Shown here piece by piece: positions 50,301-56,563 of a stretch of 64,000 bases of DNA. This DNA is from Ceriagrion tenellum. Lineage: Eukaryota > Arthropoda > Insecta > Odonata > Coenagrionidae. Both the position numbers and the translations under genes were made by a program. Positions within the stretch are counted from its first letter, which is position 1, and the number at the start of each line of letters is the position of its first letter. Where the stretch lies: assembly GCA_963169105.1 (NCBI GenBank), contig OY720636.1, forward strand, positions 76,992,123-77,056,122, read 5' to 3'. The notes beneath the pieces were generated by a model. The model did no database searches and had not been told where the DNA came from. It saw only the letters and a list, made by a program, of their open reading frames with translations.

Positions 50301-51276
50301 AATCATTGCTAGTCAACTAATTGACAGGAAAAAAATAATTCCGGTTATTGAACAACTGAGTTCTAAACGCAGCCGCACGCTGGAATTACAGACAGCGGTA
50401 ATTCTGCGTTGAGGCCCACCCGAGATCGGAACACTCGGAATCAAGACGGCCTTGAGTTTTCATAGTGTTCCTAGCCTGTGCTCGCAAGGGGACTCACCTC
50501 AGAGAAGCGTCGCTGCCAAGTGTCCAGGACTAGAGAGGCCTTCTCCTGGGTCCAATCCACGTGATGCACCTTGTAATCGTCTGACCAGTATTCATACAGC
50601 TCTCTTTCCCCCATGAGCTGAACTACTGTTTGCAGTGCCTTTGCCCTAGCGAGAGGAATGAAAAGAAACGTCAATAAAACCAACCAGGAAAACCGGGTCC
50701 AGACGGATAAGCCACACTTAGGAACACTTTTTAAGGAAAGTAATACATGGGAAATTATAAGTTGAAGTTCCACAAGATGGACCGAGGGACAAATGGTCGG
50801 ACTGTAAAGGTTAGAGATACAGAGGAGATAAAAGTGTATACACTACAGCATGGAAGGATGGTAGAACTGAAGGTTGCAGTCACCCACTTCTTACATTGAG
50901 TGAACAACTCATTCAATCGTTAGATTGAAAGCAGTCCTTCAATCCATGAATCCTTCCAATCCGTGGATTGAATGACTGCAGAATTCTAAGGATTGAATGA
51001 ACAATGAAGACGACGATTACAAACATTAACCACGACTCTATACATTTAATTAATTAATTCACATTTAATTAAGACATTTCATGCCAGGGAATGTGTGGAA
51101 AAGTGAACGATATCACGTAAATTTTTACATGCTAATATTTCAAGAGATACCCACCTGATTATGTGACCTGTTTTATTTTTGGTTGCCCCGCCAACGAGTA
51201 GCTCTTCCGGCCAGTGCATGTACTTGGCTGCAAATCCGTAGCACCCACCCGTTAATTCTGCACCAACGTTCGGCGC
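17229..51276 (-). CDS. ptc: patched, Hedgehog receptor (gene span; 16 coding exons, 5' part outside window)
   Basis: The joined exons encode 1246 residues aligning with Drosophila Ptc from about residue 305 to the end. Patched is a 12-pass RND-like plasma membrane protein that binds Hedgehog and represses Smoothened, probably by moving sterols. The order is: end of extracellular loop 1; sterol-sensing domain with GLGVDD; a long cytoplasmic middle region; TM7; extracellular loop 2; TM8-12; cytoplasmic tail. All 15 junctions are GT-AG with compatible phases. The part present is about 265 residues longer than in the fly, through insertions in the middle region, loop 2 and the tail. The N-terminal exons (TM1 and most of loop 1) are not found up to 64000. 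Confidence 0.97.
18174..18363 (-). CDS. ptc: ptc exon: cytoplasmic tail, second part
   Basis: 63 codons plus one base. A Ser/Thr-rich segment leads into TTTKVTATAKVKLEVHGPLS, which matches the fly NTTKVTATANIKVELAMPG. Reading on gives a stop five codons later, but CAA|GTGAGT is a strong donor and the next exon restores an in-frame ending, so splicing is preferred. Confidence 0.93.
18955..19344 (-). CDS. ptc: ptc exon: cytoplasmic tail, first part
   Basis: 130 codons. VVPHDNPERMSTPSPEPSPL matches the fly EHPDRISTPSPLP block, and REPSLTTITEEASW matches NDPSLTTITEEPQSW. A Q5 run, TILVQPELVLETTTTT and a Pro/Ser stretch follow. Both ends are in phase 0, with donor AAG|GTGAGT. No PPxY motif is present, unlike the fly tail. 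Confidence 0.96.
19345..21025 (-). other. ptc intron between TM12 and tail exons
   Basis: 1.7 kb of AT-rich sequence. No repeat family, RNA or additional exon is recognised. Confidence 0.6.
21026..21125 (-). CDS. ptc: ptc exon: TM12
   Basis: A 100-bp exon. The leading G completes a lysine codon. It then encodes YFFHVLFAFILVGLLNGLVI and FPVLLSLIGPSAE, the conserved last transmembrane segment of Patched. The acceptor is TTCTAG and the donor GAG|GTAAGC. It is short and isolated between 18.8-kb and 1.7-kb introns. Confidence 0.97.
22470..22980. repeat. 56-bp minisatellite with three-unit higher-order pattern
   Basis: The motif GGCGAAACG recurs with starts 53-57 bp apart (22561, 22614, 22669, 22725, 22781, 22837, 22892, 22949). 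Each unit has a TTCAACTTCAACAGCAG-like core and a GCCTCC-like block. The sequence after the motif cycles through three types (GTCCAC..., GTCTATG..., GAGCATAG...), so the larger repeat is about 168 bp. Confidence 0.85.
24240..24640. repeat. Pyrimidine-rich low-complexity DNA
   Basis: Long C/T-rich stretches with CCTCCC and CCACCC runs, broken by an A/T-rich patch. They create open frames of Pro/Ser-rich pseudo-protein with no family resemblance. Confidence 0.7.
24742..24813 (+). repeat. tRNA-like SINE fragment
   Basis: Contains GGTCGCGGGTTCGGGTCCCG (B-box-like) followed by TGGGTGGG, TTTCACCATCCAGGGCATGG and CTGTATATG. It shares this whole order with the copy at 54745-54855 and, as far as GGGTTCGAG, with the 5S-linked copy at 28000-28349. 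Confidence 0.65.
26345..26814 (-). mobile_element. 5'-truncated LINE with 11-bp target-site duplication
   Basis: The minus-strand frame encodes the end of a non-LTR ORF2: RREEVAIIRLRIGHCALTHS, then YCEDCDSPLTVRHLLTVCDR (a CCHC-type knuckle). A stop, a 3' UTR and a (TAC)n tail follow. The element is flanked by GCGACCGACGG at 26334-26344 and again at 26815-26825. The 470-bp copy is 5'-truncated, and its reading frame looks little decayed. Confidence 0.8.
26826..27060 (-). mobile_element. tRNA-related SINE interrupted by the LINE at 26345
   Basis: On the minus strand a B-box-like CCAGGGTTCAAATCCCTG (near 27031-27048) is followed by a body with GATGAGACGTTAAGCC. The 3' part reads GGCGCAAATGACCTTAGCCG. 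That end resembles the 3' end of the neighbouring LINE (GGTGCGAATGACCTCAGTCG), as expected of a SINE that uses LINE enzymes. The LINE sits at the 3' edge of this SINE. I do not see a good A-box. Confidence 0.55.
28000..28349 (-). mobile_element. Chimeric SINE: 5S rRNA head, tRNA-like part, AAAT-repeat tail
   Basis: Read on the minus strand, a 118-base 5S rRNA-like head (28349-28232) is followed by a tRNA-like segment with GTCGCGGGTTCGAG (28220-28155). A short duplicated GGGTAGA block and a unique body come next, then an (AAAT)n tail near 28000-28035. The order of head, body and simple-repeat tail is that of a SINE. Two headless relatives lie at 24742 and 54745. Confidence 0.75.
28232..28349 (-). 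pseudogene. 5S rRNA-derived sequence (SINE head)
   Basis: The sequence begins GCCAACGGCCACACCACG and continues with GGTTCTCGTCCGATCACCGA, AGTACTTGGATGGGTGACC and GGGAACACCGGGTGCCG. These are the A-, IE- and C-box regions of animal 5S rRNA. It has mismatches to typical 5S and runs directly into a tRNA-like segment instead of a T-run terminator. It is a retroposed derivative, not a functional 5S gene. Confidence 0.8.
28976..29400. repeat. Purine-rich low-complexity tract
   Basis: Dominated by GGGAG, GAGAG and GGGGTGGG runs on the plus strand. The derived open frames are shadows with no family match. Confidence 0.7.
29410..30015. repeat. 48-bp satellite-like array built of three 16-bp monomers
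   Basis: About 12 units repeat GAATTATTCGGATGGC, GACGAATTCGTAAAGG and GAATAATTCCGATAGT. Each block is 16 bp and clearly related to the others. One frame reads as a 16-residue repeat containing NYSDGDEFVKGIIPIV, but copies with indels and stops show it is not a gene. Confidence 0.85.
30170..30720 (-). mobile_element. Decayed LINE, reverse transcriptase C-terminal part
   Basis: Broken minus-strand frames give GMDRARN, GTSVMDINERRVLR, CGHAERMDDNGITLQIYDN and WWKRL. This is the order found at the end of non-LTR reverse transcriptases, and the same family as the remnant at 3165-3483. Confidence 0.6.
30725..31085. repeat. Diverged 16-bp monomer repeats (AGCGAATTATTCGAAT-like)
   Basis: Spaced copies of AGCGA, ATTATTCG and TCGAATA recur about every 16 bp but with heavy divergence. 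The monomer is related to the 48-bp array 700 bp away. Confidence 0.5.
31495..31828. repeat. Imperfect inverted repeat with about 120-bp arms
   Basis: 31495-31614 pairs with 31708-31828 at roughly three-quarters identity (GTGAAATACTATACTAT at one edge, TTGTGAAGGAATT at the loop edge). Part of the right arm is repeated once more at 31858-31906. Confidence 0.75.
32295..33355. mobile_element. Fold-back element carrying a palindromic tandem array
   Basis: The outer arms are inverted copies. ATATTCATGAGGAAATGATA and ATTAAATTAAAACCGACCCG on the left are matched by the reverse complement of the right end (ATATTCATGACGAAAAGATA...). They enclose seven 132-bp units, each itself palindromic. There is no open reading frame. 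The arms suggest mobilisation as a fold-back or MITE-type DNA element. Confidence 0.8.
32366..33289. repeat. Seven 132-bp palindromic tandem units in strict A/B alternation
   Basis: The word CCGGCAACTGAGTGCC or its edge recurs exactly every 132 bp (32366, 32498, 32630, 32762, 32894, 33026, 33158). Each unit folds on itself: the left side CAACTGAGTGCCATTTTCAA pairs with the right side ending TTGAAAATGGCACTAAGTTG. Odd units have CTCAAGACAG and AAAATGGCAC; even units have CTCACGACAG and AAAATTGCAC. Confidence 0.95.
33453..33524 (+). pseudogene. tRNA-like sequence, probably a tRNA-derived SINE head
   Basis: It folds as a cloverleaf with a GGCTTGG/TCAAGTC acceptor (G-U pairs allowed) and a CCTGA/TTGGG anticodon stem. 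The T-arm is CCGGG/CCCGG with TTCGAAT. The apparent anticodon is GGC, but position 33 is C, not the invariant U. A similar sequence recurs at 61907-62035. No T-run terminator follows. Confidence 0.6.
34560..35130. other. CpG-rich segment inside the large ptc intron
   Basis: CpG is frequent here, including a GCGCGCGCGCCC run, CGGCGGCGCGG and CCGCGGCGGCG, in contrast to AT-rich flanks. It could be an unmethylated regulatory island or simply a GC-rich repeat. No exon is identified. Confidence 0.3.
36985..37197 (-). mobile_element. Probable decayed LINE fragment
   Basis: Minus-strand frames give EEVLGMLGARK and IIRALMEGR-like words, seen near the end of non-LTR reverse transcriptases. It is short and frameshifted. 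Confidence 0.4.
37198..37750 (+). mobile_element. Copy of the AGGTAGTTTGAGCGAGAT DNA-transposon family
   Basis: Starts AGGAAGTTAGAGCAAGATAG and shares GTCATAATGGAGACCATATT, then CGTACCATTTCCCTTGTAAA and AAATGAAATGATATTTC near the end. Order and spacing match the copy at 56011-56563. Non-coding. Confidence 0.7.
37931..38010 (-). repeat. Degenerate copy of the 'CTTGCAGGGTA' repeat family
   Basis: ATCTACGTCTACG, then AAGCCAACTCAAGGGTGTG and a CCCCTGCCAGG block. The order matches the inverted form of the family at 55391. Confidence 0.4.
39224..39456. mobile_element. piggyBac-like MITE with TTAA flanks
   Basis: The ends are inverted: CCTTTGAGTGCGGCATGACG on the left, and the reverse complement CCCTTTGAGTGCGGCATGAC on the right. 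The arms are about 90 bp and imperfect. The element is bordered by TTAA at 39220-39223 and 39457-39460, the piggyBac target duplication. It carries several TGACGTGA...TCACGTCA palindromes. It is 233 bp with no coding capacity. Confidence 0.8.
39953..40095 (-). CDS. ptc: ptc exon: TM11
   Basis: Starts GFVTSVGGKDRRAQLALEGV, then LAPVAHGAITTLLGISLLAF and SEFDFIVK. It aligns closely with the vertebrate LAGSEFDFIV block. It ends in phase 2 (GTCAA|GTGAGT) before the 18.8-kb intron. Confidence 0.97.
40096..41541 (-). other. ptc intron before the TM11 exon
   Basis: 1.4 kb of AT-rich DNA. No repeat, RNA or exon is recognised. Confidence 0.6.
41542..42386 (-). CDS. ptc: ptc exon: extracellular loop 2 and TM8-TM10
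   Basis: The largest exon (845 bp, 281 full codons). It runs from LQTAFDRDWADGR through DAILAYKLLVQTGRVDNPVD, YNYLSAWASNDALAYGASQA, KIPKSAPLVYAQMPFYVSV and GIPFLFWQQYLGL to TM8-10. A Gly/Ser-rich insertion of about 35 residues (around 41915-42000) is not in the fly. The TM8-9 stretch is unusually alanine-rich and the exon is markedly GC-rich. The TM10 motif reads GVGLSSRIFLQ, without the acidic residue of human PTCH1. The donor is CTG|GTGAGT. Confidence 0.97.
42592..42805 (+). mobile_element. LINE reverse transcriptase fragment next to a ptc splice donor
   Basis: The plus-strand frame reads KEGLDYLGSRISSYGNSKL, then KGFYQKKNLLTASNGILGMR. This is the RT C-terminal region of non-LTR elements. 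It is antisense to ptc and ends about 25 bp from the donor at 42828 in a 442-bp intron. Confidence 0.65.
42829..43009 (-). CDS. ptc: ptc exon: start of extracellular loop 2
   Basis: Encodes FGFYGMYAVTRGDFEYPTNQ, YHDAYVRVPYIVRNDDGGLP and EFWLSMFREWLL, all strongly conserved in Patched. It ends in phase 1 at CTCG|GTAAGT. A LINE remnant starts about 25 bp into the following intron. Confidence 0.97.
43151..43285 (-). CDS. ptc: ptc exon: TM7
   Basis: 45 codons. It encodes TM7 (VSAMVVLALAVAAGAWAA), then TRLGDGLALTELVPIGTAEH and AFLKAQ. This corresponds to the fly TRLQDGLDIIDLVP segment. Both ends are in phase 0, with donor CAG|GTAAGT. Confidence 0.96.
44276..44587 (-). CDS. ptc: ptc exon: cytoplasmic middle region up to TM7
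   Basis: 104 codons. A Ser/Arg-rich segment ends in SHIAAHHYAPTLMKPSVK, which matches the fly FAFQHYTPFLMRSWVK block just before TM7. Both ends are in phase 0. The acceptor is TCTCCAG and the donor AAG|GTCAGT. Confidence 0.93.
44780..45170 (+). mobile_element. Decayed LINE reverse transcriptase fragment
   Basis: Plus-strand frames give SEKDSFTYPGSTITRDGRNT, TDIKRRIA, RVALYGSETWIIRES and RRTRRIGHTLRHN, with internal stops. This order is typical of the RT C-terminal region of non-LTR elements. It lies in the 658-bp ptc intron between 44587 and 45246. Confidence 0.75.
45246..45791 (-). CDS. ptc: ptc exon: TM6 and Pro-rich cytoplasmic middle region
   Basis: 182 codons. It starts with TM6 (AAILVLFNLAATLLVFPAIV) and the conserved SLDLRRRRSGRADILCCF. 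About 140 residues rich in Pro, His, Ser and Gln follow, with PPPPPS and LPPPAPA runs. The low-complexity part is longer and different from the fly, and I see no PPxY motif in it. This exon is GC-rich compared with the flanking introns. It ends in phase 0 with donor CAG|GTAAGT. Confidence 0.95.
46490..46737 (+). mobile_element. 3' part of an AGGTAGTTTGAGCGAGAT-family element
   Basis: Matches the second half of the family (GCGTACTATTTCCCATGAAA, CGAGGTCAGAATCAAAGAAT) and ends TCAAACTACCT. That end is the inverted complement of the family's start, so it defines the terminal inverted repeat. It ends 32 bp from the ptc exon at 46769. Confidence 0.6.
46769..46894 (-). CDS. ptc: ptc exon: sterol-sensing domain, TM5
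   Basis: 42 codons containing TSLSTTCAFFAAALIPIPAL and RVFSLQ, very close to other Patched proteins. Both ends are in phase 0. The acceptor is ATTCCAG and the donor CAG|GTAAGC. Confidence 0.97.
48086..48187 (-). CDS. ptc: ptc exon: sterol-sensing domain, TM4 with GxxxDD motif
   Basis: 34 codons starting IVPFLALGLGVDDVFLITHA. The DD pair is the RND-type acidic motif of TM4, implicated in cation-coupled transport in Ptc and relatives. Both ends are in phase 0, with donor GAG|GTAAGC. Confidence 0.97.
48371..48422. repeat. Short hairpin (about 25-bp arms)
   Basis: ATAATGCTCAGGATTAAACA and its continuation pair with AAGTTTTGTTAATTCCTGAG and the following bases, with one indel. It is in a ptc intron, with no T-run or other sign of a terminator. 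Confidence 0.7.
48951..49109 (-). CDS. ptc: ptc exon: sterol-sensing domain, TM2-TM3
   Basis: 53 codons. LVYAGLSLLR and HDPVRSQCGVGLAGVLLVG lead into a hydrophobic TM3 and ALLGISFNAATTQ, the conserved end of this block. The acceptor is TATTTCAG and the donor CAG|GTACGA. Confidence 0.97.
49730..49873 (-). CDS. ptc: ptc exon: start of sterol-sensing domain
   Basis: Encodes EVKRLMSQ, then FSTATLDDILSRFSE and the start of TM2 (ITRIAIGYVAM). It corresponds to fly FSSAALDDILAKFS. Both ends are in phase 0, with donor ATG|GTGAGT. Confidence 0.96.
50498..50645 (-). CDS. ptc: ptc exon: loop 1 C-terminal segment
   Basis: Encodes AKALQTVVQLMGERELYEYW and the conserved YKVHHVDWTQEKA and LDTWQRRFSE segments. 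The leading G completes an arginine codon split by the intron. The donor is GAG|GTGAGT. Confidence 0.96.
50931..50979. repeat. Short imperfect palindrome in a ptc intron
   Basis: GCAGTCCTTCAATCCATGAA pairs with TCCGTGGATTGAATGACTGC. Further ATTCAATC words flank it on both sides. Confidence 0.65.
51155..51276 (-). CDS. ptc: ptc exon: end of extracellular loop 1
   Basis: First ptc exon in the window. It encodes the family-typical GGCYGFAAKYMHWPEELLVG followed by KNKTGHI, with an N-glycosylation sequon (NKT). The acceptor is CGTTGCAG and the donor AG|GTGGGT. It starts in phase 0, so at least one upstream exon is missing from the window. Confidence 0.95.
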
Positions 51277-52399
51277 CTGCAACGAACAAAACATGCGGAT
51301 GGTTGATTTGCGAGCACAAGGAAATAAAAAAAAGACAAAATAAACAGACGACGCATTGATAAAAGGAAGACGGAATACCATTAAGAAATCAAGCACTCGG
51401 AATCAATTTCAAAGACAAGAGAGGGAGATAAGTTAAAAAATAGATTTTTCCAGTATACTTCACATAATATTAAAGTAAGCTGAGGCAAAAAAGCGATGCA
51501 ATGCAGGATTAAAACCAGGGATGACGACGCGCATGTTACATTCTGAGCGAAAAAAAACTCATGCGAAAAAACAAAACTACAAGCAAAATTGTTGTTAAAT
51601 TCAGGACAGAGTTTATTGAATCAGACGCTGTCTCGCCATGTAGATCATACGCGGATGAATATCGTAACTGAATCAGGTAAAAGCTGTAACCTGATCATAA
51701 CGTATCAATGCGCGATCAATAAGTTTAAAATAGTTCCACTGTCTTCTCTTTAGAAATCAACAAACTTCCTCCACTGGCATCCCACAGCGAAGGCCCGGGG
51801 TCGAGTACCAACGCTGGCGGAGATTTTCGACAGAATGTCAACCCCCACATAGGATTTTACATCGAGAAATCTTCAAAATAAGGCACTCCGTCCATCTCAT
51901 AGGACATTACACGAAATTTCGTTCACCATAACCAGACGCCGGGTATCTCTACATCCTTCCTCTGTTCCCTTACGTAGATAAAACTTCCCTAAAATATGAA
52001 CTAATTCTTTCACAGCGAATGAATTACTCTCGGGTAACACACCGGGCCAAAGCTTCGACACGCGTCTCTCTCATAATCATCAGGACTGTAAAAAATACAC
52101 CACCTTGTCACCACAGTTGGCCGCCTTACATATCCAGGTGAGCCGGTTTATACACCCCGCTGAGATACGCAGAGGTAGTTTTTTAAACCTGCTCATTTGT
52201 ACATACAATTCGTGAAATTTTTAGCCCTGATGAGGGTGGGCGAGACGCTTGCCGAAACGTTGGGAAACACGGAAACGTTGACCCAGAATGTAATCCGTGA
52301 AAAATTCATTAAAACCTTTCCTGACTATATGAAGTAGCTATTCAGGGTTGAAGTAGTGGAACTGTTCCATGACGGTCATTGCACTTGTCCACACGTAAA

Positions 52400-52502
52400 A
52401 GGTTTATTTCACAATTGGTTTCTGCATGCTACGCCGTAATCAAGAGGAAAGCTCAAGTATTTCGTACATGTTACTAACGGAATTTGAATACGAGCCGCAC
52501 GC
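52400..52502 (+). repeat. Direct repeat, copy 1 of 2
   Basis: Shares TTTCACAATTGGTTTCTGCA, AAGCTCAAGTATTT and GGAATTTGAATACGAGCCGC with 52975-53071, at about four-fifths identity. Confidence 0.7.
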
Positions 52503-52608
52503 ATTACGTGCGAAAAGATTGGGCTCGCAACTCGATAACGTCGAAACCAGACGCGAAATGAACCTTTTACCAGAGGAAACTTGCAACATCTGTTTTTTAC
52601 CTTCATGT

Positions 52609-52660
52609 GCATCTACGAAATACCATGCAAGCCACCACCAAGGTGTGCGGCACGGGGTGA
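52609..52660 (-). repeat. Copy of the 'CTTGCAGGGTA' repeat family, inverted
   Basis: ATCTACGAAATACCATGCAA, GCCACCACCAAGGTGTGCGG and CACGGGGTGA give the reverse of the 58040 copy. Confidence 0.6.
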
Positions 52661-52974
52661 TTCCACATCAGGCATGAAGGTATTCAATCATGCAAGAGCT
52701 ATATCATGCCGGAAATTGCATGCGAGGTTAGCAAGTAATAATGATGTTAGGATATTTAGCACAAGTGCAAAACCTATTTAACCTAGTCAGTATCCTAGAA
52801 ATGATCTATCGTAACTTTATGGTCCCTTGCTAAAAGTGGAAAAAATGAAATTTTAAATCAATCGGTTTTGCAGTCTATTTCCCTAATCTTATGCCTGTGA
52901 TAGTTTCTACCACATAAGTTTGGCTCTAGCGAAATAGTTGAACGGAAATTCCAACAGTCCAAAAGTCACAGCTT

Positions 52975-53071
52975 CATTTCACGATTGGTCTCTACATACC
53001 GCGTCATCATCAAGCGGCAAGCTCAAGCATTTTGTACATGATACGAATGGAATTTGAATACGAGCCGCCGA
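52975..53071 (+). repeat. Direct repeat, copy 2 of 2
   Basis: Diverged second copy of 52400-52502, in the same orientation, 570 bp away. Confidence 0.7.
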
Positions 53072-53585
53072 GTTCTTCCACAGCCAGCCTATCCTAAATT
53101 TCACAAATGAGCTCCATTGCTGGTGCCGTCTTCCTCCTGCCCCAGGAAAACAAACAGTCAAACCTTCTCGCAAAACGGCTCCCAATCCGCATGCCAAACA
53201 TGCCGATGAAATTAGCCCTTGAACCCAACGCTGTAGAGTCCGGAAGGTCGGGCGGCGCCAGGTATATACACACGCAAAAACCGCAATGCATGTACACCAC
53301 GACCTTTCGAGAGTTCGCACTTCCGCCAAACCCCTGAGGCACCGTTAACGCGGCCATTCGACAAAAAAGAAAGAAGAAGATCACTAAGCGTTTTCCCCGA
53401 GATCATAAAACACACGGCCGAAGAATGGGTAATGGAATTCGACCGGACGGGAAGAAGATGGGTGGGTCGATTCGCGTCTCTCCCCCGAAGGAAAAGCGGT
53501 CATGGAGGAAGAAGAGAAGATAACTTGCCTGGAAGGAGAGACAACGATGGAGGAAAAAGGAAATTGGGGGACTCATTAAGGGAGA

Positions 53586-54180
53586 TTGAGCGAGGTTTTT
53601 CTCTAGCCTCAATGTAAGACCATTTCCGATTTTCACTTTAAAATTTAAGCATACGTAAAAAGAATTAAGTATATGAAGTAATGTTGATGACGGACAAAAC
53701 TTAGTTCTTTTTTTTGTTTTGACGACAAAACTTCGTACTAATTCACTAAGTACACACATCTATGGCTTAAACTTCGTTAATTTTTTCACGCCATATGCTT
53801 AGACACGCCTTTAAAATATAATGATTCTTTAGGGATCTTTCATAAAAAGTATTGCGGCAAGCAATGAAACTTACGAATTTTTTAGAGCGAGGTTTTTCTC
53901 TAGCCTCAATGGAGACCTTTTCCGATTTTCACCTTAAAATTTAAGCATACGTAAAAAGAATGAAGTAAAATAAGTAATGTTGATGACGCACAAAACTTAG
54001 TTCTTTTTTTGTTTGAACGACAAAATGTCGTATTAATTCACTAAATACACGCATGTATGGCTTAAACTTCGTTTTCACGCCATGTGCTTAAACACGCCTT
54101 TAAAATGGAAGGATTTTTTTGGGGATCTTTTATAAAAAGTATTGCGGCAAGCAATGAAACTTATGGAGTTTTTTTATAAA
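53586..54180 (+). repeat. Tandem duplication of a roughly 297-bp unit
   Basis: GAGCGAGGTTTTTCTCTAGC begins both copies (near 53587 and 53884). Both end with AAAAAGTATTGCGGCAAGCA. The copies differ by scattered substitutions and small indels. The starting word resembles the AGGTAGTTTGAGCGAGAT element family. Confidence 0.85.
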
Positions 54181-54379
54181 ATTAAGTGAATAAAACTTGG
54201 TAGTGTCCACTGCGCTATTTAATGGTAAAACGCGTTTCGACATTACTGTACAGCTAATTATAACTGTTGACACGCCTCAGCGTTGAAACGCGTAGTATAT
54301 ACAACAAAATTACTCTGAGGACATTACCATGTTTCATTCACTCCATTTCACCATGACGTTCAACCATGTCTGACTGAAG

Positions 54380-54529
54380 ATTGTAGATTGAAACGCTTTT
54401 TGATTTCCGCATGAAAATTTTATTTAAAGACCTAAGTTTCACATTATATGTGTAATCGCACAGCGACGAAACCTAGGTCGTGAACATAAAAATCTCATGT
54501 GGATATTACAAAGTGTTTCAATCTATAAT
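54380..54529. repeat. MITE-like inverted repeat (about 60-bp arms)
   Basis: ATTGTAGATTGAAACGCTTT and AAGACCTAAGTTTC pair with the inverted right arm (GAAACCTAGGTCGTG ... GTGTTTCAATCTATAAT), with mismatches. The loop is about 37 bases. Confidence 0.75.
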
Positions 54530-54744
54530 CATGAAGTAATTCCACAAAGTTACACCAGAAACCATCACTATCTGAATGAAGTTATTTTTTTGATAACGGA
54601 GAAACTGAACGAACTGTTGCATTTATGACGTGATTAGTGCGTCATTATTCATCATTTTTTTGTTTTAAATGATCCCTCTCCCAATAGCAGAGCTGAACCA
54701 TGAGTCATGGAGAACGGGCAGAGAGTGACATAATGCGGAATAGT

Positions 54745-54855
54745 CGGCCCAGGTGCCGACGGGGTAAAATCCTTGCCTGCTGAACTGAGGGTCGCGGGTT
54801 CGACTCCCGCCTGGGTGGGTTTTTCACCACCCAGGGCATGGATGTATATAAAGTT
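54745..54855 (+). mobile_element. tRNA-like SINE, relative of the 5S-linked SINE
   Basis: GGCCCAGGTGCCGACGGGGT begins the tRNA-like part. GGGTCGCGGGTTCGACTCCC and CACCACCCAGGGCATGGATG follow. The first 40 bases match the segment just after the 5S part at 28220. No 5S head is seen here, so this copy is truncated or belongs to a headless subfamily. Confidence 0.7.
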
Positions 54856-55390
54856 CTGCTCTGGAAATCCTGACGACAGGCTCAGCAGCCAATTGGGATT
54901 CCAGGGACATCCGGGCCAACAGAATTGTTAGAGATGAAAAAAAAATCATTCCATTATGTATCCGCGACCGCGGAGCAGAGAGGGAGAGAGGGAAGGCAAG
55001 AGAACATTTCACGAGAGGAGGTAAACGCGGGGGAATGCGACGGCGGCGTCGACAATGCGGTGGATGGGCGCCTGTTCTCTCGCGGGGCGCCGCGGAGAAG
55101 ACGGGGGAGTCATTGTGACGTGACTCGCCAGTCGAATGAGAGGCGATCCCTTTGATGTGAACTCCTTCGGCACTCGGTAGAAGGCATCCGCAGACATATT
55201 GGACGGAAATGAACCCCACGTTCCCCCACCACCCACGATACATTGGCTCTATCTCAATCGCCATGGAGACGAGGGGAATCAAATGGTGACGAAAAACAAA
55301 CCTAAGCGTGATTAAATAAATAGTCCCGGGATAAATCTCGAGGAAACTTTTCATTTTCATGAGTTAGTATTAAAATGAAGCTTACGTTTT

Positions 55391-55445
55391 ATCTACATCT
55401 ACGTGATACCCTGCAAACCACCACGAGGGTGTGTGGCAGGGTATG
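55391..55445 (-). repeat. Copy of the 'CTTGCAGGGTA' repeat family, inverted
   Basis: ATCTACATCTACGTGATACC, CTGCAAACCACCACGAGGGT and GTGTGGCAGGGTAT. A well-preserved core. Confidence 0.7.
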
Positions 55446-56010
55446 AAGATCACCAAACATTAACCATTGACATGCAAGTAGGATATTCCCATCCTAGTTC
55501 TTCTATTAAGCTCGTAACACTTATACAATTATCACAACGGCCGTTAACAAACCTAGCAGATCTTTTTATTTTATTATTATTGATTTATCAGCGCTTCAAT
55601 ATTATTAAGCCGGCCCAGGTTTTTGACTAGTAAACGTCATTATCAACGCGTCCAACCGCATATGTAATCCTTTGAAAGATGGGACAGTGTACTACAAAAA
55701 GAGACGATAAATTCAAGTACGCGCTATCTTTTCTTTACATATTTTTAAGTAAATGCGTGAATGGTAAAGTGGGGCAGAATTTTCCCTTGCTTTTTTATTT
55801 TATTTTTCCCAGTTCAGCAAGTAACACTAATTTTTCTACATACACTGTGATCTGCGCAATCATTTAATAATTTTTCATGTAATTGCATCACAGCATCTTA
55901 ACTGAATTCCTACTAATTGCCCTTTTGATACATGAGTGCAGCGCCCATTCGACAAAAATAGAGTGAGATGCCGTAAATTATTTCAAATATTCCCCCAAGT
56001 ACTACACTTG

Positions 56011-56563
56011 AGGTAGTTTTAGCGAGATAGTTCCCTAGTCATAATGGGCACCATATTCGAATTATACGCTTTAATTTAAGGAGCTGTAGGAGGCATGAAT
56101 AAAATAGTTCATTATTTATATTGCAATAATACACTTTTATATGACTGAAATTCTAGTTCATTAAATAAAAATATCCACATAATGTCTATGATTTGACTCA
56201 TTTTTTCACGCGACACGTTCAAACGCCTTCACAGCGAAGGGTTTTTTTTTTTTAATTCTGAGAAAATACTGCGTGGACAAAATGAAATATTTTCAAAAGT
56301 AGCCGATAAAACATTAAAACTACACATTGTTAATTTTTTGGCGATAACTAGGTCTTAGAAATGCCTCAATTTTTTCAAATAAGATCTCTCTGGAGTACAC
56401 TCACCTACCATTTCCCACGTAAAAGGGCTGGTATTATTTGTCAAAAGCCTCGAAAAGTACTCCGGTAAGGGGCTGATATATTGTTATCTTAGGAGAAGTT
56501 AGATATTTTTCGTTGAAATGAGGCAAAATCATTGATTTCTAGGCGAAATTATATTTCGCTCAT
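56011..56563 (+). mobile_element. Copy of the AGGTAGTTTGAGCGAGAT DNA-transposon family
   Basis: Begins AGGTAGTTTTAGCGAGATAG and GTCATAATGGGCACCATATT. It continues in register with the copies at 37198 and 57880 and ends around GGCGAAATTATATTTCGCTC. This is the most complete uninterrupted copy here. No coding capacity. Confidence 0.75.

Noticed and set aside
54824..55360. 178-codon minus-strand frame
   Set aside because: It overlaps a SINE and a GC-rich stretch, with no recognisable domain or good splice sites. It is treated as chance.
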